Assembly (NCBI GenBank): GCA_011391405.1
Contig: JAABQQ010000227.1
Coordinates: 18,100 to 82,099, forward strand
DNA length: 64,000 nt
Source: Gammaproteobacteria bacterium
GTDB taxonomy: Bacteria > Pseudomonadota > Gammaproteobacteria > Steroidobacterales > Steroidobacteraceae
Reading direction: 5' to 3'
Of the stretch, positions 40,335 to 50,840 are shown piece after piece; positions within the stretch are counted from its first letter, which is position 1, and each line of letters begins with the position of its first letter. The position numbers and the translations under genes are program-made. Under the pieces are notes generated by a model. It was not told the DNA's origin, made no database searches, and was given only the letters and a program-made list of their open reading frames with translations.

Positions 40335-42170
40335 TCAACGGCGCGCATCGATCCAGCGATTGATCCTGGTCTCGAGCACGGACAAAGGCAGTATTCCGCT
40401 GCCGATGACCTGTTCGTGGAATTCGCGCAGGTCGAAGCGTTCACCGAGCCGCAGCTCGGCGCGACGGCGCAGCTCGAGAATCTTCAGTTGCCCGATCTTG
40501 TCGGCGAGCGCCTGGCCGGGACAGGCGACGTAGCGATCGACTTCGGCAGCAATGTCCGCCTCGCCAAGCGCCGTGTTCTCGCGCAGGTAATCGACCGCAC
40601 GCTGGCGGCTCCAGCCCTGCGCATGCAGGCCCGTGTCGACGACGAGGGCCGCCGCACGCCACAGTTCCACGTTCAGTGCGCCGAACTGGCTGTACGGATC
40701 CGTATACAGCCCCAGTTCGGTTCCGAGCGATTGCGCGTACAGGGCCCACCCCGCGACAAAAGCCGCGTCGTCGCCGAAGCGGCGGAACCGCGGCAGGTTC
40801 AGCGACTCCTGCGCGATCGCCGCCAGGTAGAAGCGACCGGGCACGGCCTCGCCCAGGTACAGCGCGTCCAGCGCATAGGACGGGCGCGATGCGAGTTCAC
40901 TGGCATTCACATACAGGACGCCGGCCTGTCCGCCAGCGACACTCTGCGGTGAGTACGACGCCGCTGTAGCAGAGGCCGCGCGAAAACCTTCGACCGGCCG
41001 GACTGCGAAAGTCGCTTGCGGCCGGCGCTGGAACAGCGCGGGCAAGCGCGCATCGACGCGATCGTGCAGTGCTGCATAACCCGCGAGCATCGACTGGGCA
41101 TCGCCGAACTGGAACCGCGGGTCCGCACGCAGCGCATCGAACACGGTCCGCGGCTCACCCGCGATGCCAAGCGCTCCCTGCAGGCCCACGAGACTTGCCC
41201 GCAACCGCGCCACCTCGCGCAGGCCGAGCTCATGCACGTCCGCCGGAGTCATGTCCGTCGAGGTGTAGTACCGCACGAGGTGCGCATACCAGAGGTCCCC
41301 GCTAGGCAAGTCCGACCACGACACCGTGTCGCGCGCCTTCGGCAGGTATTCCTGGGCCAGGTAATCGTGCAGGCGCCGATAGGCGGGCAGGACCTTCGTG
41401 CGCAGTTTTTCGTCGTAGGCCTGCAGCAGGCGACGGCGGTCGTCCACGCTCGGCGCGGCCGGGAAGTTCAGCAGTGGCTGCCAGAACACGGTCTGCCGCG
41501 GGTCCTCGAGCCGGCCGAACGCCTCGAGCTGCGGCAGCGTGCGCTCGACCACGTCCTGCGGCAGCACCACGCCCTTGGTGACGCCGGCGCGCAGGTTGTT
41601 GATGGTCTGGTCCACCCAGACGACGAAGCCGTCCATGCGCGCGAGGAAGTTGTCGTAATCGCGCGTCGTCCTGAACGGATGCGCGCCCTTGCCGGAACCG
41701 AGCTGTGCGAAGACCCCCGGCCAGTTCGCGAACGAGTTGATCGCCAGCAGTTCGCTCGGATAGCGGTAGCCGCCGATACCCAGCTCACGCTGGCGCTTGA
41801 AGGCCGCATAGGTGACCAGGTCCTCGCCTGCGAGCCGCTGCGGATCGATTGCCGCCAGCTTTTCGAGCGATTCCTGTTCGATACCGAGCGAATCCGCCAT
41901 CCAGCTCATGCTGACGTAGTCGCCGAAGCGATCGTCGAACCGGTGGTCGCCGAACTCGCTGGCACGAATGGGATTCAGCGCGAGGTACTGGTCGAAATAC
42001 GTTTCGACGACGCGATACAGCTCGGCCGCATCCGCGTTGGACGCGCGCAGTGGCGCTGACAATTCCGAAGGTTTTTCCTCGGCTCGCGTCGTCGGCTCCG
42101 GCGCGAAATCGCACGCCGTCAATGCCAGCGTGGCGACCAGCAAGGGCAGCAGGAAATGGTCGCGCAGCAT
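40335..42170 (-). CDS. DUF885-family lipoprotein with degenerate active-site motif
   Basis: 611 aa; lipobox LALTACDF; paralog of the adjacent gene but GEAVPGRF in place of HEAAPGHH. Confidence 0.9.
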   Translation of the reverse strand: MLRDHFLLPLLVATLALTACDFAPEPTTRAEEKPSELSAPLRASNADAAELYRVVETYFDQYLALNPIRASEFGDHRFDDRFGDYVSMSWMADSLGIEQESLEKLAAIDPQRLAGEDLVTYAAFKRQRELGIGGYRYPSELLAINSFANWPGVFAQLGSGKGAHPFRTTRDYDNFLARMDGFVVWVDQTINNLRAGVTKGVVLPQDVVERTLPQLEAFGRLEDPRQTVFWQPLLNFPAAPSVDDRRRLLQAYDEKLRTKVLPAYRRLHDYLAQEYLPKARDTVSWSDLPSGDLWYAHLVRYYTSTDMTPADVHELGLREVARLRASLVGLQGALGIAGEPRTVFDALRADPRFQFGDAQSMLAGYAALHDRVDARLPALFQRRPQATFAVRPVEGFRAASATAASYSPQSVAGGQAGVLYVNASELASRPSYALDALYLGEAVPGRFYLAAIAQESLNLPRFRRFGDDAAFVAGWALYAQSLGTELGLYTDPYSQFGALNVELWRAAALVVDTGLHAQGWSRQRAVDYLRENTALGEADIAAEVDRYVACPGQALADKIGQLKILELRRRAELRLGERFDLREFHEQVIGSGILPLSVLETRINRWIDARR

Positions 42171-42181
42171 TCGCAGAAGCT

Positions 42182-44011
42182 TCAGCGGCGAGCCGCGATC
42201 CAGCGCTCGACTTTCGCTTCGAGCACGTCCATCGGCACGGCACCGTCGCTCAGGACTTCACGGTGAAAGTCGCGGAGGTCGAACTTCGGCCCGAGCGCCT
42301 GCTCCGCCTGGTGGCGCAAGCCCTGGATCCGCAGGTCCCCCACCTTGTAGCCGAGCGCCTGACCGGGCCAGGCGATGTAGCGCTCGACTTCGGAGACGAC
42401 GTCCGACTCAGCCATCGTCGAGTTCTCAAGCATGAACTTGATCGCCTGTTCCCGCGTCCAGCCTTTGGCATGCAGCCCGGTGTCGACGACGAGGCGCATT
42501 GCACGCAACTGCTCGTCGTTCAGGCGGCCGTACCACTGGTAAGGGTCGGTGAAAAGGCCGAGTTCCTTGCCGAGCGACTCCGCGTAGAGCGCCCAGCCTT
42601 CGACGTAGGCCGTGTAATCACCGCCAAAGCGGCGGAAACGCGGCACGCCCTCGAGCTCCTGCTGGATCGACACCTGGAAGTGGTGTCCCGGCGCCGCTTC
42701 GTGCAGCGACAGCGTTTCCATGCCGAACTTCGGCTGCGCCTTCAGGTTATACGTGTTGACGTAGAACACGCCGGGACGCGAGCCGTCCGCCGAGGGCTGC
42801 TGGTAATACGCACCCGCCGCGGACTGCGCGCGGAACGCCTCGACCTCGCGCACTTCGTAGTCCGCCCGCGGCAACACCGAGAACAACTTTGGCAACGCAG
42901 CGTCGATCTGTGTCTTGAGCGCGCGGTACCCGGTGAGCAGGTCCGTGCCTACGGTAAAATAGAACTGCGGATCGGTTTCGAGGAACGTGAAAAACGCCTC
43001 GAGGTCGCCCTTGAATCCGACCTGCTGCCGGACCTCGTCCATTTGACCCAGGATGCGCTTCACCTCGCTGTTACCCAGCGCGTGAATCACGTCGGGGGTC
43101 AGTGTCGTCGTCGTGTGCTCCTGCACGTAGTAGGCGTACCACGCCTGCCCGTCGGGTAATGCCGTCCACGCCACGCTGCTGCGCGATTGCGCCAGGTAGT
43201 CGTCGCGCACGAAATCACGCAGGCGCTTGTAGGCGGGCAACAGCTTGCCGTCGAGCATCCTGGTGTACTCGGCAGTCAGTCGCTCACGGTCGGCCGCGGA
43301 GAAACTCGCCGGAAACCGCTGGATCGGCGCGTAGTACTGGCTGTCCTGCGCCTGCGGCACCACCATCGCGTCAAGCTGACCGAGCACCTTTTCCATGACC
43401 GCACGCGGTTGCACGACACCCTTGGTCGCGCCTTCCCGCATGTTGACTACCGCCTGGTCCATCCAGACGACCAGCCCGTCCAACCGCTGCAACCAGCGTT
43501 CGTAGTCCTCGACCGTCGCGAACGGCTGCGCGTTGGTGCCCGAACCCAGCGCAGGCATCACGGTGAGCAGACCGCCGGCCTGGTTGATCGGCAGCAGGTG
43601 AAACGGAAACCGTTCGCCCCGCGCTTCCCGTTCCCGCTCGTACAGGAAGATGTCGTACGAGATGCGGTCCGCTGGCGAGAGCAAATCCGGGTCGAGCGCG
43701 CGGATCGCCGCGAGGTACTTCTGGTTCAGCGCGTGCGCGGCGGCCAGGTACTGCGGGCCGATCGAATTCGGCAACTGGTCGTCGTAGCGATGGTCGCCGA
43801 TGTACGTCGCGAGCACGGGGTTGGCGCGCAGGTTGTCCTCGAAATAGCTCTCGAAGAGCGCATCGAGCTGCTGCCTGGTGTCGGTCGCCGTCGCCGGCAA
43901 CTGCGTATCCGGCGCCTTTGTGCCGGTCGGGGACGGGGGCGCCGAGACACAACCCTGCAAGGCCAGGGTCACGGCGAGCACGAGGATCGAAGCGTGGGTG
44001 CGGAAAGACAT
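42182..44011 (-). CDS. DUF885-family lipoprotein (putative metallo-hydrolase)
   Basis: 609 aa; lipobox LALQGCVS; SLHEAAPGHHFQ and YVEGWALYAE motifs. Confidence 0.93.
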   Translation of the reverse strand: MSFRTHASILVLAVTLALQGCVSAPPSPTGTKAPDTQLPATATDTRQQLDALFESYFEDNLRANPVLATYIGDHRYDDQLPNSIGPQYLAAAHALNQKYLAAIRALDPDLLSPADRISYDIFLYEREREARGERFPFHLLPINQAGGLLTVMPALGSGTNAQPFATVEDYERWLQRLDGLVVWMDQAVVNMREGATKGVVQPRAVMEKVLGQLDAMVVPQAQDSQYYAPIQRFPASFSAADRERLTAEYTRMLDGKLLPAYKRLRDFVRDDYLAQSRSSVAWTALPDGQAWYAYYVQEHTTTTLTPDVIHALGNSEVKRILGQMDEVRQQVGFKGDLEAFFTFLETDPQFYFTVGTDLLTGYRALKTQIDAALPKLFSVLPRADYEVREVEAFRAQSAAGAYYQQPSADGSRPGVFYVNTYNLKAQPKFGMETLSLHEAAPGHHFQVSIQQELEGVPRFRRFGGDYTAYVEGWALYAESLGKELGLFTDPYQWYGRLNDEQLRAMRLVVDTGLHAKGWTREQAIKFMLENSTMAESDVVSEVERYIAWPGQALGYKVGDLRIQGLRHQAEQALGPKFDLRDFHREVLSDGAVPMDVLEAKVERWIAARR

Positions 44012-44055
44012 CAGTGCGGATCCATGCCGGCGACAGGTCGGCGATTATAGGGTCT

Positions 44056-45339
44056 TCAGCGTTCGACGATCGCGGTGACGCCCATGCCACCGGCCGTGCA
44101 GATCGAGATGAGCCCACGGCCGCCGCCGCGCTGATCGATCAATTTGGCGAGCGTCGCGACGATGCGTGCCCCCGTCGCTGCAAACGGGTGGCCCACGGCG
44201 AGGCTGCTGCCATTCACGTTGAGCTTCGCACGATCGATCGAACCGAGCGGTCGCTCGCGGCCCAGCCGGTCGCGGCAGAACTCCACCGACTCCCACGCCG
44301 CCAGCGTGCACAGCACCTGCGCTGCGAACGCTTCGTGAATCTCGTAGAAATCGAAGTCCTGCAGCATGATGCCGGCGTCGTCCAGCATGCGCGGCACGGC
44401 ATAGGCCGGCGCCATCAGCAGCCCTTCGTCCTGCAGGAAGTCGACAGCCGCCACCTTGCCGAAGGTCAGGTAGGCCTGCACCGGCAGTCCCCTGGCACGG
44501 GCCCAGTCTTCACTCGCCAGCAGCACCGCAGCGGCGCCGTCCGTCATCGGCGTCGAATTGCCCGCAGTCAGCGTGGCGCTGCCATCGACCGGGAACGCGG
44601 GCTTCAGCCGGGCCAGCCTTGCCAGCGAGGTGTCGCGCCGCAGGTTGTCGTCGCGCTTCACGCCCTTGAATTCGAACACGAGGTCGTCGAAGAAACCGGC
44701 ATCGTAGGCGGCGGCGGCACGTTGATGGCTGGCGAGCGCGAGTTCATCCTGCGCCTCGCGCCGGATGCCCCAGCGTCGCGCCATCAGCTCGCAACTCTGT
44801 CCCATGTTGAGCCCCGTGCGCGGCTCGGCAACCGCGGGAAAGCTCGGTTTCCAATGGCCCGGCCGCAACGACGCCCACGGCGCGAGCCGCTGGCCCAGCG
44901 ACCGGCCCCGCGCGCTGCGCAACAGGATGCGGCGCAGGTTCTCGTTGATGCCGATCGGGGCGTCGCTCGCCGTGTCGACGCCTGCCGCAATCGCGCTGTC
45001 GATCTGGCCTGCCGCGATTTTCAAGCCGAGCAGGATCGCCGTTTCGAGGCTCGTGCCACAGGCACGTTGCAGGTCGAAAGCCGGTGTGTGCGCGTCGAGC
45101 GTCGTGCCGAGGACCGATTCACGCGTCAGGTTGAAATCGCGCGGGCTCTTCAGCACCGCCCCGGCACCGACGTCGCCCAGACGCTCGCCAGCGAGACGGC
45201 ACTTGTCCGTCAGCGCTTGCAGTGCTGCGGTCAGCATCTGCTGGTTGCTGCATTCCGCATAGACGCCCATCGAGCGCACGAACGGGATCCGGGCGCCGCC
45301 GACGATGGCGACACGGCGCGTGGTGTTTCCGACGAGCAT
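44056..45339 (-). CDS. Acetyl-CoA C-acyltransferase (thiolase, FadI-like)
   Basis: RVAIVGGARIPFVRS, LQRACGTSLETAI, NVNGSSLAVGHPFAATGAR, CTAGGMGVTAIVE. Confidence 0.94.
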   Translation of the reverse strand: MLVGNTTRRVAIVGGARIPFVRSMGVYAECSNQQMLTAALQALTDKCRLAGERLGDVGAGAVLKSPRDFNLTRESVLGTTLDAHTPAFDLQRACGTSLETAILLGLKIAAGQIDSAIAAGVDTASDAPIGINENLRRILLRSARGRSLGQRLAPWASLRPGHWKPSFPAVAEPRTGLNMGQSCELMARRWGIRREAQDELALASHQRAAAAYDAGFFDDLVFEFKGVKRDDNLRRDTSLARLARLKPAFPVDGSATLTAGNSTPMTDGAAAVLLASEDWARARGLPVQAYLTFGKVAAVDFLQDEGLLMAPAYAVPRMLDDAGIMLQDFDFYEIHEAFAAQVLCTLAAWESVEFCRDRLGRERPLGSIDRAKLNVNGSSLAVGHPFAATGARIVATLAKLIDQRGGGRGLISICTAGGMGVTAIVER

Positions 45340-45483
45340 GGAGCGTCCCCGACATTTCCTTGAGGACGCCAAGGGTACCCCCGCACGGGCTGATCCTCAC
45401 CGCGGGTAGCGCCTCCCTGATATCCTTGAACCCCTTCCCTCAGTCAAAAAACCTGCCTTTCGAGGCGCGGGTAGAGAAGACTC

Positions 45484-46947
45484 ATGACGCTCAATCTCAA
45501 GGATTCCACCCTGCTGCGGCAGCAGTGCTACATCGACGGCCAGTGGCTGGACGCGCGCGCAGGCGGCAGCAAGCCGGTCACGAACCCGGCGAATGGTGCA
45601 GTGCTCGGTACGGTGCCATTCATGGGTGCCGACGAAACGCGCGCCGCGATCGAGGCAGCCGCAGCCGCCTTCCCTGCCTGGGCTGCACGCACGGCCAAGG
45701 ACCGCTCCACGGTGCTGCGCCGCTGGCACGACCTGATGCTGGCCAACGCCGACGATCTCGCCACGCTGATGACTGCCGAGCAGGGCAAGCCGCTCGCCGA
45801 GGCCAGGGGCGAGATCACCTACGCGGCCTCGTTCATCGAGTGGTTCGCAGAAGAAGCCAAGCGCGTCTACGGCGACGTGATCCCGGGCCATCAGCCCGAC
45901 AAGCGCATCTTCGTGTTGCGCCAGCCTGTGGGTGTCGTCGCAGCAATCACGCCGTGGAATTTCCCGGCGGCGATGATCACGCGCAAGGCGGGCCCGGCAC
46001 TTGCCGCAGGCTGCACCTTCGTGTGCAAGCCGGCGATGCAGACGCCCTACTCCGCGCTCGCAATGGCCGAACTTGCGCATCGTGCCGGCATTCCGCCGGG
46101 CGTATTCAACGTCCTCACCGGGTCGGCGACCGCCATCGGCGGCGAGATGACGTCGAACCCGATCGTCCGCAAGGTCACCTTCACGGGCTCGACGGAGATC
46201 GGCAAGAAGCTGATGGTGCAGTGTGCCGGCACCCTCAAGAAGCTCTCGCTCGAGCTCGGCGGCAACGCGCCGTTCATCGTCTTCGACGACGCCGACCTCG
46301 ACCTGGCCGTGCAGGGCGCGATCGCGAGCAAGTACCGCAACACCGGACAGACCTGCGTCTGCGCCAACCGCCTGCTGGTGCAGGAAGGCGTCTACGACGC
46401 ATTCGTCGCGAAGCTGGTCGAGGCCGTGCGCCAGCTGCGGGTCGGCAACGGCCTGCAGGGCGCAACGGAACAGGGTCCGCTGATCGACGCCAACGCCGTG
46501 GCGAAGGTGGAAGAGCACGTTGCGGATGCGCTGGCCAAGGGCGGCAAGATCGTCCTCGGCGGCAAGCGTCACGCGCTGGGCGGCACGTTCTTCGAGCCGA
46601 CGATCATCACGGGCGTGAAGCCGACGATGATGGTCGCGCGCGAGGAAACGTTTGGCCCGGTCGCGCCCATCTTCTCGTTCAAGGACGAGAAGGAAGCCGT
46701 CCGCATGGCCAACGACACCGAGTTCGGCCTGGCCTCCTATTTCTACACGCGTGACCTGGCGCGCTCGCTGCGTGTCGCCGAAGCGCTCGAGTACGGCATC
46801 GTGGGCCTCAACACGGGCATTATCTCGACCGAGGTCGCGCCGTTCGGCGGCGTCAAGGAATCGGGCTTCGGCCGCGAGGGCTCGAAGTACGGCATCCTCG
46901 ACTACACCGAGCTCAAGTATCTCTGCATCGGCGGCATCGAGGGTTGA
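45484..46947 (+). CDS. gabD: NAD(P)-dependent succinate-semialdehyde dehydrogenase
   Basis: 487 aa; AITPWNFPAAMITRKAGPALAAGC, LELGGNAPFIVFDDADLD, NTGQTCVCANR. Confidence 0.95.
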   Translation: MTLNLKDSTLLRQQCYIDGQWLDARAGGSKPVTNPANGAVLGTVPFMGADETRAAIEAAAAAFPAWAARTAKDRSTVLRRWHDLMLANADDLATLMTAEQGKPLAEARGEITYAASFIEWFAEEAKRVYGDVIPGHQPDKRIFVLRQPVGVVAAITPWNFPAAMITRKAGPALAAGCTFVCKPAMQTPYSALAMAELAHRAGIPPGVFNVLTGSATAIGGEMTSNPIVRKVTFTGSTEIGKKLMVQCAGTLKKLSLELGGNAPFIVFDDADLDLAVQGAIASKYRNTGQTCVCANRLLVQEGVYDAFVAKLVEAVRQLRVGNGLQGATEQGPLIDANAVAKVEEHVADALAKGGKIVLGGKRHALGGTFFEPTIITGVKPTMMVAREETFGPVAPIFSFKDEKEAVRMANDTEFGLASYFYTRDLARSLRVAEALEYGIVGLNTGIISTEVAPFGGVKESGFGREGSKYGILDYTELKYLCIGGIEG

Positions 46948-48128
46948 ACCAGCGGTCGCTGATCTACCTGCTGGCGTTCATCGTCACGATCGGGTCGGTC
47001 GCCACCAACATCTACATTCCGGCGTTGCCGGTCGTCCGCGAGTACTTCGACGCGACCGTAGCGCAGGCCCAGGCCACGTTCTCGATCGCGCTGCTGACGT
47101 TCGCGATCGGCATGCTGTTCTGGGGTCCGTTCGCGGACCGCTACGGGCGGCGCCTGGCGATCCTCGCCGGCGTCGGCCTGATGGCGGCGGGCTCGGTCGT
47201 CTGCCTGTTCGCACCGAGCCTGACCTGGCTGATCGCCGGCCGCGGCGTGCTCGCGTTCGGCACGGCCACGGGCATCGCCGTCTCGCGCACGATCGTGAGC
47301 GATCTTTACCCGGACAGCATGGCGCGCATGCTCGCGCAGCTCGCGATTTTCGCGGTGGTGTCGAGTGCATCGGCCCCCGTCATCGGCGGCTTCCTGACCT
47401 CGTGGTTCGGCTGGCGCTCGGTCTTCGCGGCCCAGGTCGTCATGGCTGCCGCCGTGGCCTGGCTCACCTGGAAGCACCTGCCCGAGACCCGCCCGGCGAC
47501 GAAGCAGCCTCCGGCCGTGCGCGAGATGGCTCGCGTGGCGCGTTCGCTGCTGGTCAAACCCGGTTACCTGAGCTGCGTATTGCAGTCGTCGGCCGCCTAC
47601 TCGATGTTCGTGGTGTTCATATCGCTCGCGCCGTACGTGATGGTGACGGCGATGGGACGCCCGGCGACTGAATACGGCCTGTATTACCCGCTCATCTCGT
47701 TCGGTTACGTCGCCGGCAACTGGGCCCTCGGCCGCTTCTCGGCCCGCGGGCAGCACTGGATGATCGCCTTCGGCGTCAGCCTGCAGCTGGCGGCCGCGCT
47801 CTGCGCGCTCATCTTCGCCACGGCTGGTTTCCAGCACCCGTTGTGGATCTTCCTGCCCATGGCCGTGCTTTATTTCGGCCAGGGCCTGTTCATGCCCCAC
47901 CTGACCGCGATCGCCGTGAGCCTGGCCCCGACTCATGCGACCGGCGTGGGTTCGAGCACGCTCGGCTTCCTGAACCAGTTCGTTTCGGCGGTCTGCGTGC
48001 AGGCCATGGGCCTGGTGGGAGCCGCGACCGCGATGCCGATGCTCCTGTTCTGCGCCGGGGCGGCCTTGTTCCAGCTGGTCGTACTGCGGCTGTCGCCCCG
48101 CATGGAAGCCCAGGCCCGGGTCACCTGA
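46944..48128 (+). CDS. Bcr/CflA-family multidrug efflux MFS transporter
   Basis: 394 aa; TNIYIPALPVVREYF, FADRYGRRLAIL; TTG start overlapping gabD stop. Confidence 0.92.
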   Translation: MNQRSLIYLLAFIVTIGSVATNIYIPALPVVREYFDATVAQAQATFSIALLTFAIGMLFWGPFADRYGRRLAILAGVGLMAAGSVVCLFAPSLTWLIAGRGVLAFGTATGIAVSRTIVSDLYPDSMARMLAQLAIFAVVSSASAPVIGGFLTSWFGWRSVFAAQVVMAAAVAWLTWKHLPETRPATKQPPAVREMARVARSLLVKPGYLSCVLQSSAAYSMFVVFISLAPYVMVTAMGRPATEYGLYYPLISFGYVAGNWALGRFSARGQHWMIAFGVSLQLAAALCALIFATAGFQHPLWIFLPMAVLYFGQGLFMPHLTAIAVSLAPTHATGVGSSTLGFLNQFVSAVCVQAMGLVGAATAMPMLLFCAGAALFQLVVLRLSPRMEAQARVT

Positions 48129-48222
48129 ACGGACCCTGGTAGCGGAAGCCATTGCTTCCGCGCGGTCGCAATCGGTCGCCGTGATATCGTTTGCCGTCCG
48201 GCCCGTCTCGCGATTTCCTTAA

Positions 48223-49320
48223 ATGACTCTTCTCGGTACCCCCGATTTCGTCCACGGTTCGCGCTCACGCGTCGGCGTCATACTCGTGAACCTGGGCACG
48301 CCCGCGGACCCTTCGCCCCGCTCAGTGCGGAAGTACCTGGCTGAATTCCTCTCGGACCCGCGCGTCATCGAGGCGCCGCGCCTGCTTTGGTGGCTGGTCC
48401 TGCACGGCGTCATCCTGCGCACGCGCCCGCAGCGCAGTGCCCATGCCTACCAGAAGATCTGGACACAGGAAGGTTCGCCGCTCCTGGTCGAATCGCGCAA
48501 GCTGACCGCGGGCCTCGCTGCCCGGTTGCAGCAACGCTTCGGCGACGACGTCATGGTCGATCTCGCGATGACGTACGGCCAGCCGTCGATTCCGTCGGTG
48601 CTCGAACGATTCCGCGAGCAGAACGTGCAGCGACTGCTGGTACTGCCGCTCTACCCGCAGTATTCCTCGACGACGACCGGCAGCATCTTCGAGTACGTCA
48701 CGCGCGAGCTGTCGCAGTGGCGCTGGATGCCGGAGCTGCGTTTCGTCAACCAGTACTGGGAACGCGAGTCGTACCTGCGCGGCGTGGCGGACAGCGTCAC
48801 GAAGCACTGGGAAACGCACGGTCGCAAGCACCTGCTGTTCTCCTTCCACTCCATCCCGAAGCGCTATTTCCTCGCCGGTGATCCCTACCACTGCTTCTGC
48901 CTCGGCACCGCCCGCGGCGTCGCGCAGCGGCTCGGCCTGGCCGAGGACGAATGGTCACTGGGATTCCAGTCGCGGTTCGGCCGCGAAGAATGGCTGAAGC
49001 CGTACGTGGACATGATGCTGCAGGACTACGCGAAGTCGGGGCCGAAGCGCGTCACGGTGGTCTGTCCTGGATTCGCGACGGATTGCCTCGAGACGCTCGA
49101 GGAAATCAGCATGCAGAACCGCGACCTGTTCCTGGCGCAGGGCGGTGAGGCATTCGACTACGTGCCGTGCCTGAACTCGAGCCCGGCGCACGTCGACGTG
49201 ATGGAGGACGTGGTGCTGCAGCACGCGGGCAGCTGGCCCGAACTCAGCGCCGAGCGCCTCGACGACGCGGCCCTCGCCGCACAGCGCGAACGCGCACTGG
49301 CCCGCGGCGCGCAGCGCTGA
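48223..49320 (+). CDS. hemH: Ferrochelatase
   Basis: GVILVNLGTPADPSPRSVRKYLAEFLSDPRVIEAPR; LLFSFHSIPKRYF; CPGFATDCLETLEEI. Confidence 0.97.
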   Translation: MTLLGTPDFVHGSRSRVGVILVNLGTPADPSPRSVRKYLAEFLSDPRVIEAPRLLWWLVLHGVILRTRPQRSAHAYQKIWTQEGSPLLVESRKLTAGLAARLQQRFGDDVMVDLAMTYGQPSIPSVLERFREQNVQRLLVLPLYPQYSSTTTGSIFEYVTRELSQWRWMPELRFVNQYWERESYLRGVADSVTKHWETHGRKHLLFSFHSIPKRYFLAGDPYHCFCLGTARGVAQRLGLAEDEWSLGFQSRFGREEWLKPYVDMMLQDYAKSGPKRVTVVCPGFATDCLETLEEISMQNRDLFLAQGGEAFDYVPCLNSSPAHVDVMEDVVLQHAGSWPELSAERLDDAALAAQRERALARGAQR

Positions 49321-49343
49321 CGGCGCACTCCGTTCGGCCATTC

Positions 49344-50069
49344 ATGCCGCTCGGGCGTTTTCTCGAAATCAGCCTCGCGGCGACCAACGTCGCAGAGTCG
49401 CTCGCGTTCTACGAATCGCTCGGTTTCGTGCAGACATCGGTCGGCGAAGCGTGGCCGCATTCGTATGCCGTCGTGACGGATGGCCGGCTCTGCCTGGGAT
49501 TGCATGGACTGGACTTCGAGAGTCCGCTGCCGACCTGGGTGGCGCCCTCGCTGCGTGAGCAGCTCGATGCACTCGCCACCCTCGGCGTGACCATCGAGGA
49601 AGCACGACTCGACGATCTTTCGCTGCACCAGGCGCTGTTGCGCGACCCCTCGGGCCAGCCGTTGCGACTGCTCGAGGCGCGCACGTTCTCGCCGCCGGCG
49701 CTGTCGCCCGCGCATTCGAGCAGCCTCGGCTATTTCGAGGAATTCGCGATCGCGACGCGCGACCTCGGTGTCGCCAGCGCGTTCTGGGAAAGCATGGGGT
49801 TCGTCGCGTTCGAGCCCGTCGTGGAGCCGCTGCCGAAGGTGGTCGCCGCGAGCAGCGACCTCAATGTCGGGCTCTATGCGATCGACCTGCCGGCGCCGGT
49901 GCTGGTGTTCACCGACGCGGCGATGCCGGAACGAATCGCAAGCCTGCGCGACCAGGGCCATCGCTTCGCGCAGCGCCTGCCGCGTGAACTGATGGCGATC
50001 GGGGCCGCGATGCTCGAGGCCCCGGAAGGGACGCAGCTGCTGTTGCTCACGGAACCGCCGGCAGATTGA
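49344..50069 (+). CDS. VOC (glyoxalase) superfamily protein
   Basis: LAATNVAESLAFYESLGFVQ repeated as IATRDLGVASAFWESMGFVAFE. Confidence 0.87.
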   Translation: MPLGRFLEISLAATNVAESLAFYESLGFVQTSVGEAWPHSYAVVTDGRLCLGLHGLDFESPLPTWVAPSLREQLDALATLGVTIEEARLDDLSLHQALLRDPSGQPLRLLEARTFSPPALSPAHSSSLGYFEEFAIATRDLGVASAFWESMGFVAFEPVVEPLPKVVAASSDLNVGLYAIDLPAPVLVFTDAAMPERIASLRDQGHRFAQRLPRELMAIGAAMLEAPEGTQLLLLTEPPAD

Positions 50070-50811
50070 TCGCGCCGGCCGTCGTGGCCGTAATCTCAAA
50101 GCGGATCTCGAGCGTGTCTGCGACCTGGATCGCGCCGCCCGCGACCGAGAACGGCGTCATGCCGAAATCGGTCTGGTTCAACCGCAACTCGCCACGCGCG
50201 ATCACGCCGGTCGCAGTGCGCTCGACGATGACCGGAATCTCCTGCTCTCGCTCGACCCCCTTCAGTGTCACCGCGACCCGCACGATGGGTTGCGGCCAGA
50301 CACCGGACGTCGCCGAGGATCGCAGCGTGATGGTGGGAAAATGTTCCCCGTCGAGTACCTCGGCGCGCAGCATGTTGTGACGCGTGCCGATCCGCGCGCC
50401 ATCCGGAACCGGCGCAGCGAACTCGAGGCCCGCCGCGGCACGCGCTGCAGGCAAATCCACGTCGAAGCGTTCGACCGGCAGGATCAGCTCGAAGGACGAG
50501 TCCGCCGGCGCGTTCCCGAGCCAGACCGAGCCCGCTTCGTCCGCCGAAGTGATCACGTGGTCATGGCCCAGCCTGGCGAGCGGACCTGCCCGACGGACGA
50601 GGACAGTGACGGCGGTCCGTTCCGGGTCGACCTGAAACCTGCGCGTGCCCACAGGTATCGTCGTAGCGGCAGAATCCATGGACTGCGACTGCGAGGCATT
50701 CGTAGCTGGCGGCGGTGCCGTGGTCGAACGGCAACCGGCCAGGATTACGAGCGCCACAAGAACGGCGCAGCGGCTTGCGCGTGCTGCGTCTTCCCGCGCG
50801 TTTGCTAACAT
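50047..50811 (-). CDS. YceI-family lipoprotein
   Basis: Lipobox VILAGCRS; HDHVITSADEAGSV, GTRHNMLRAEVLDGEHFPTITL; overlaps upstream VOC gene by 23 nt. Confidence 0.88.
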   Translation of the reverse strand: MLANAREDAARASRCAVLVALVILAGCRSTTAPPPATNASQSQSMDSAATTIPVGTRRFQVDPERTAVTVLVRRAGPLARLGHDHVITSADEAGSVWLGNAPADSSFELILPVERFDVDLPAARAAAGLEFAAPVPDGARIGTRHNMLRAEVLDGEHFPTITLRSSATSGVWPQPIVRVAVTLKGVEREQEIPVIVERTATGVIARGELRLNQTDFGMTPFSVAGGAIQVADTLEIRFEITATTAGAINLPAVP

Positions 50812-50840
50812 GGAAGGATCATCCCACAGGAAGTCGCTCC

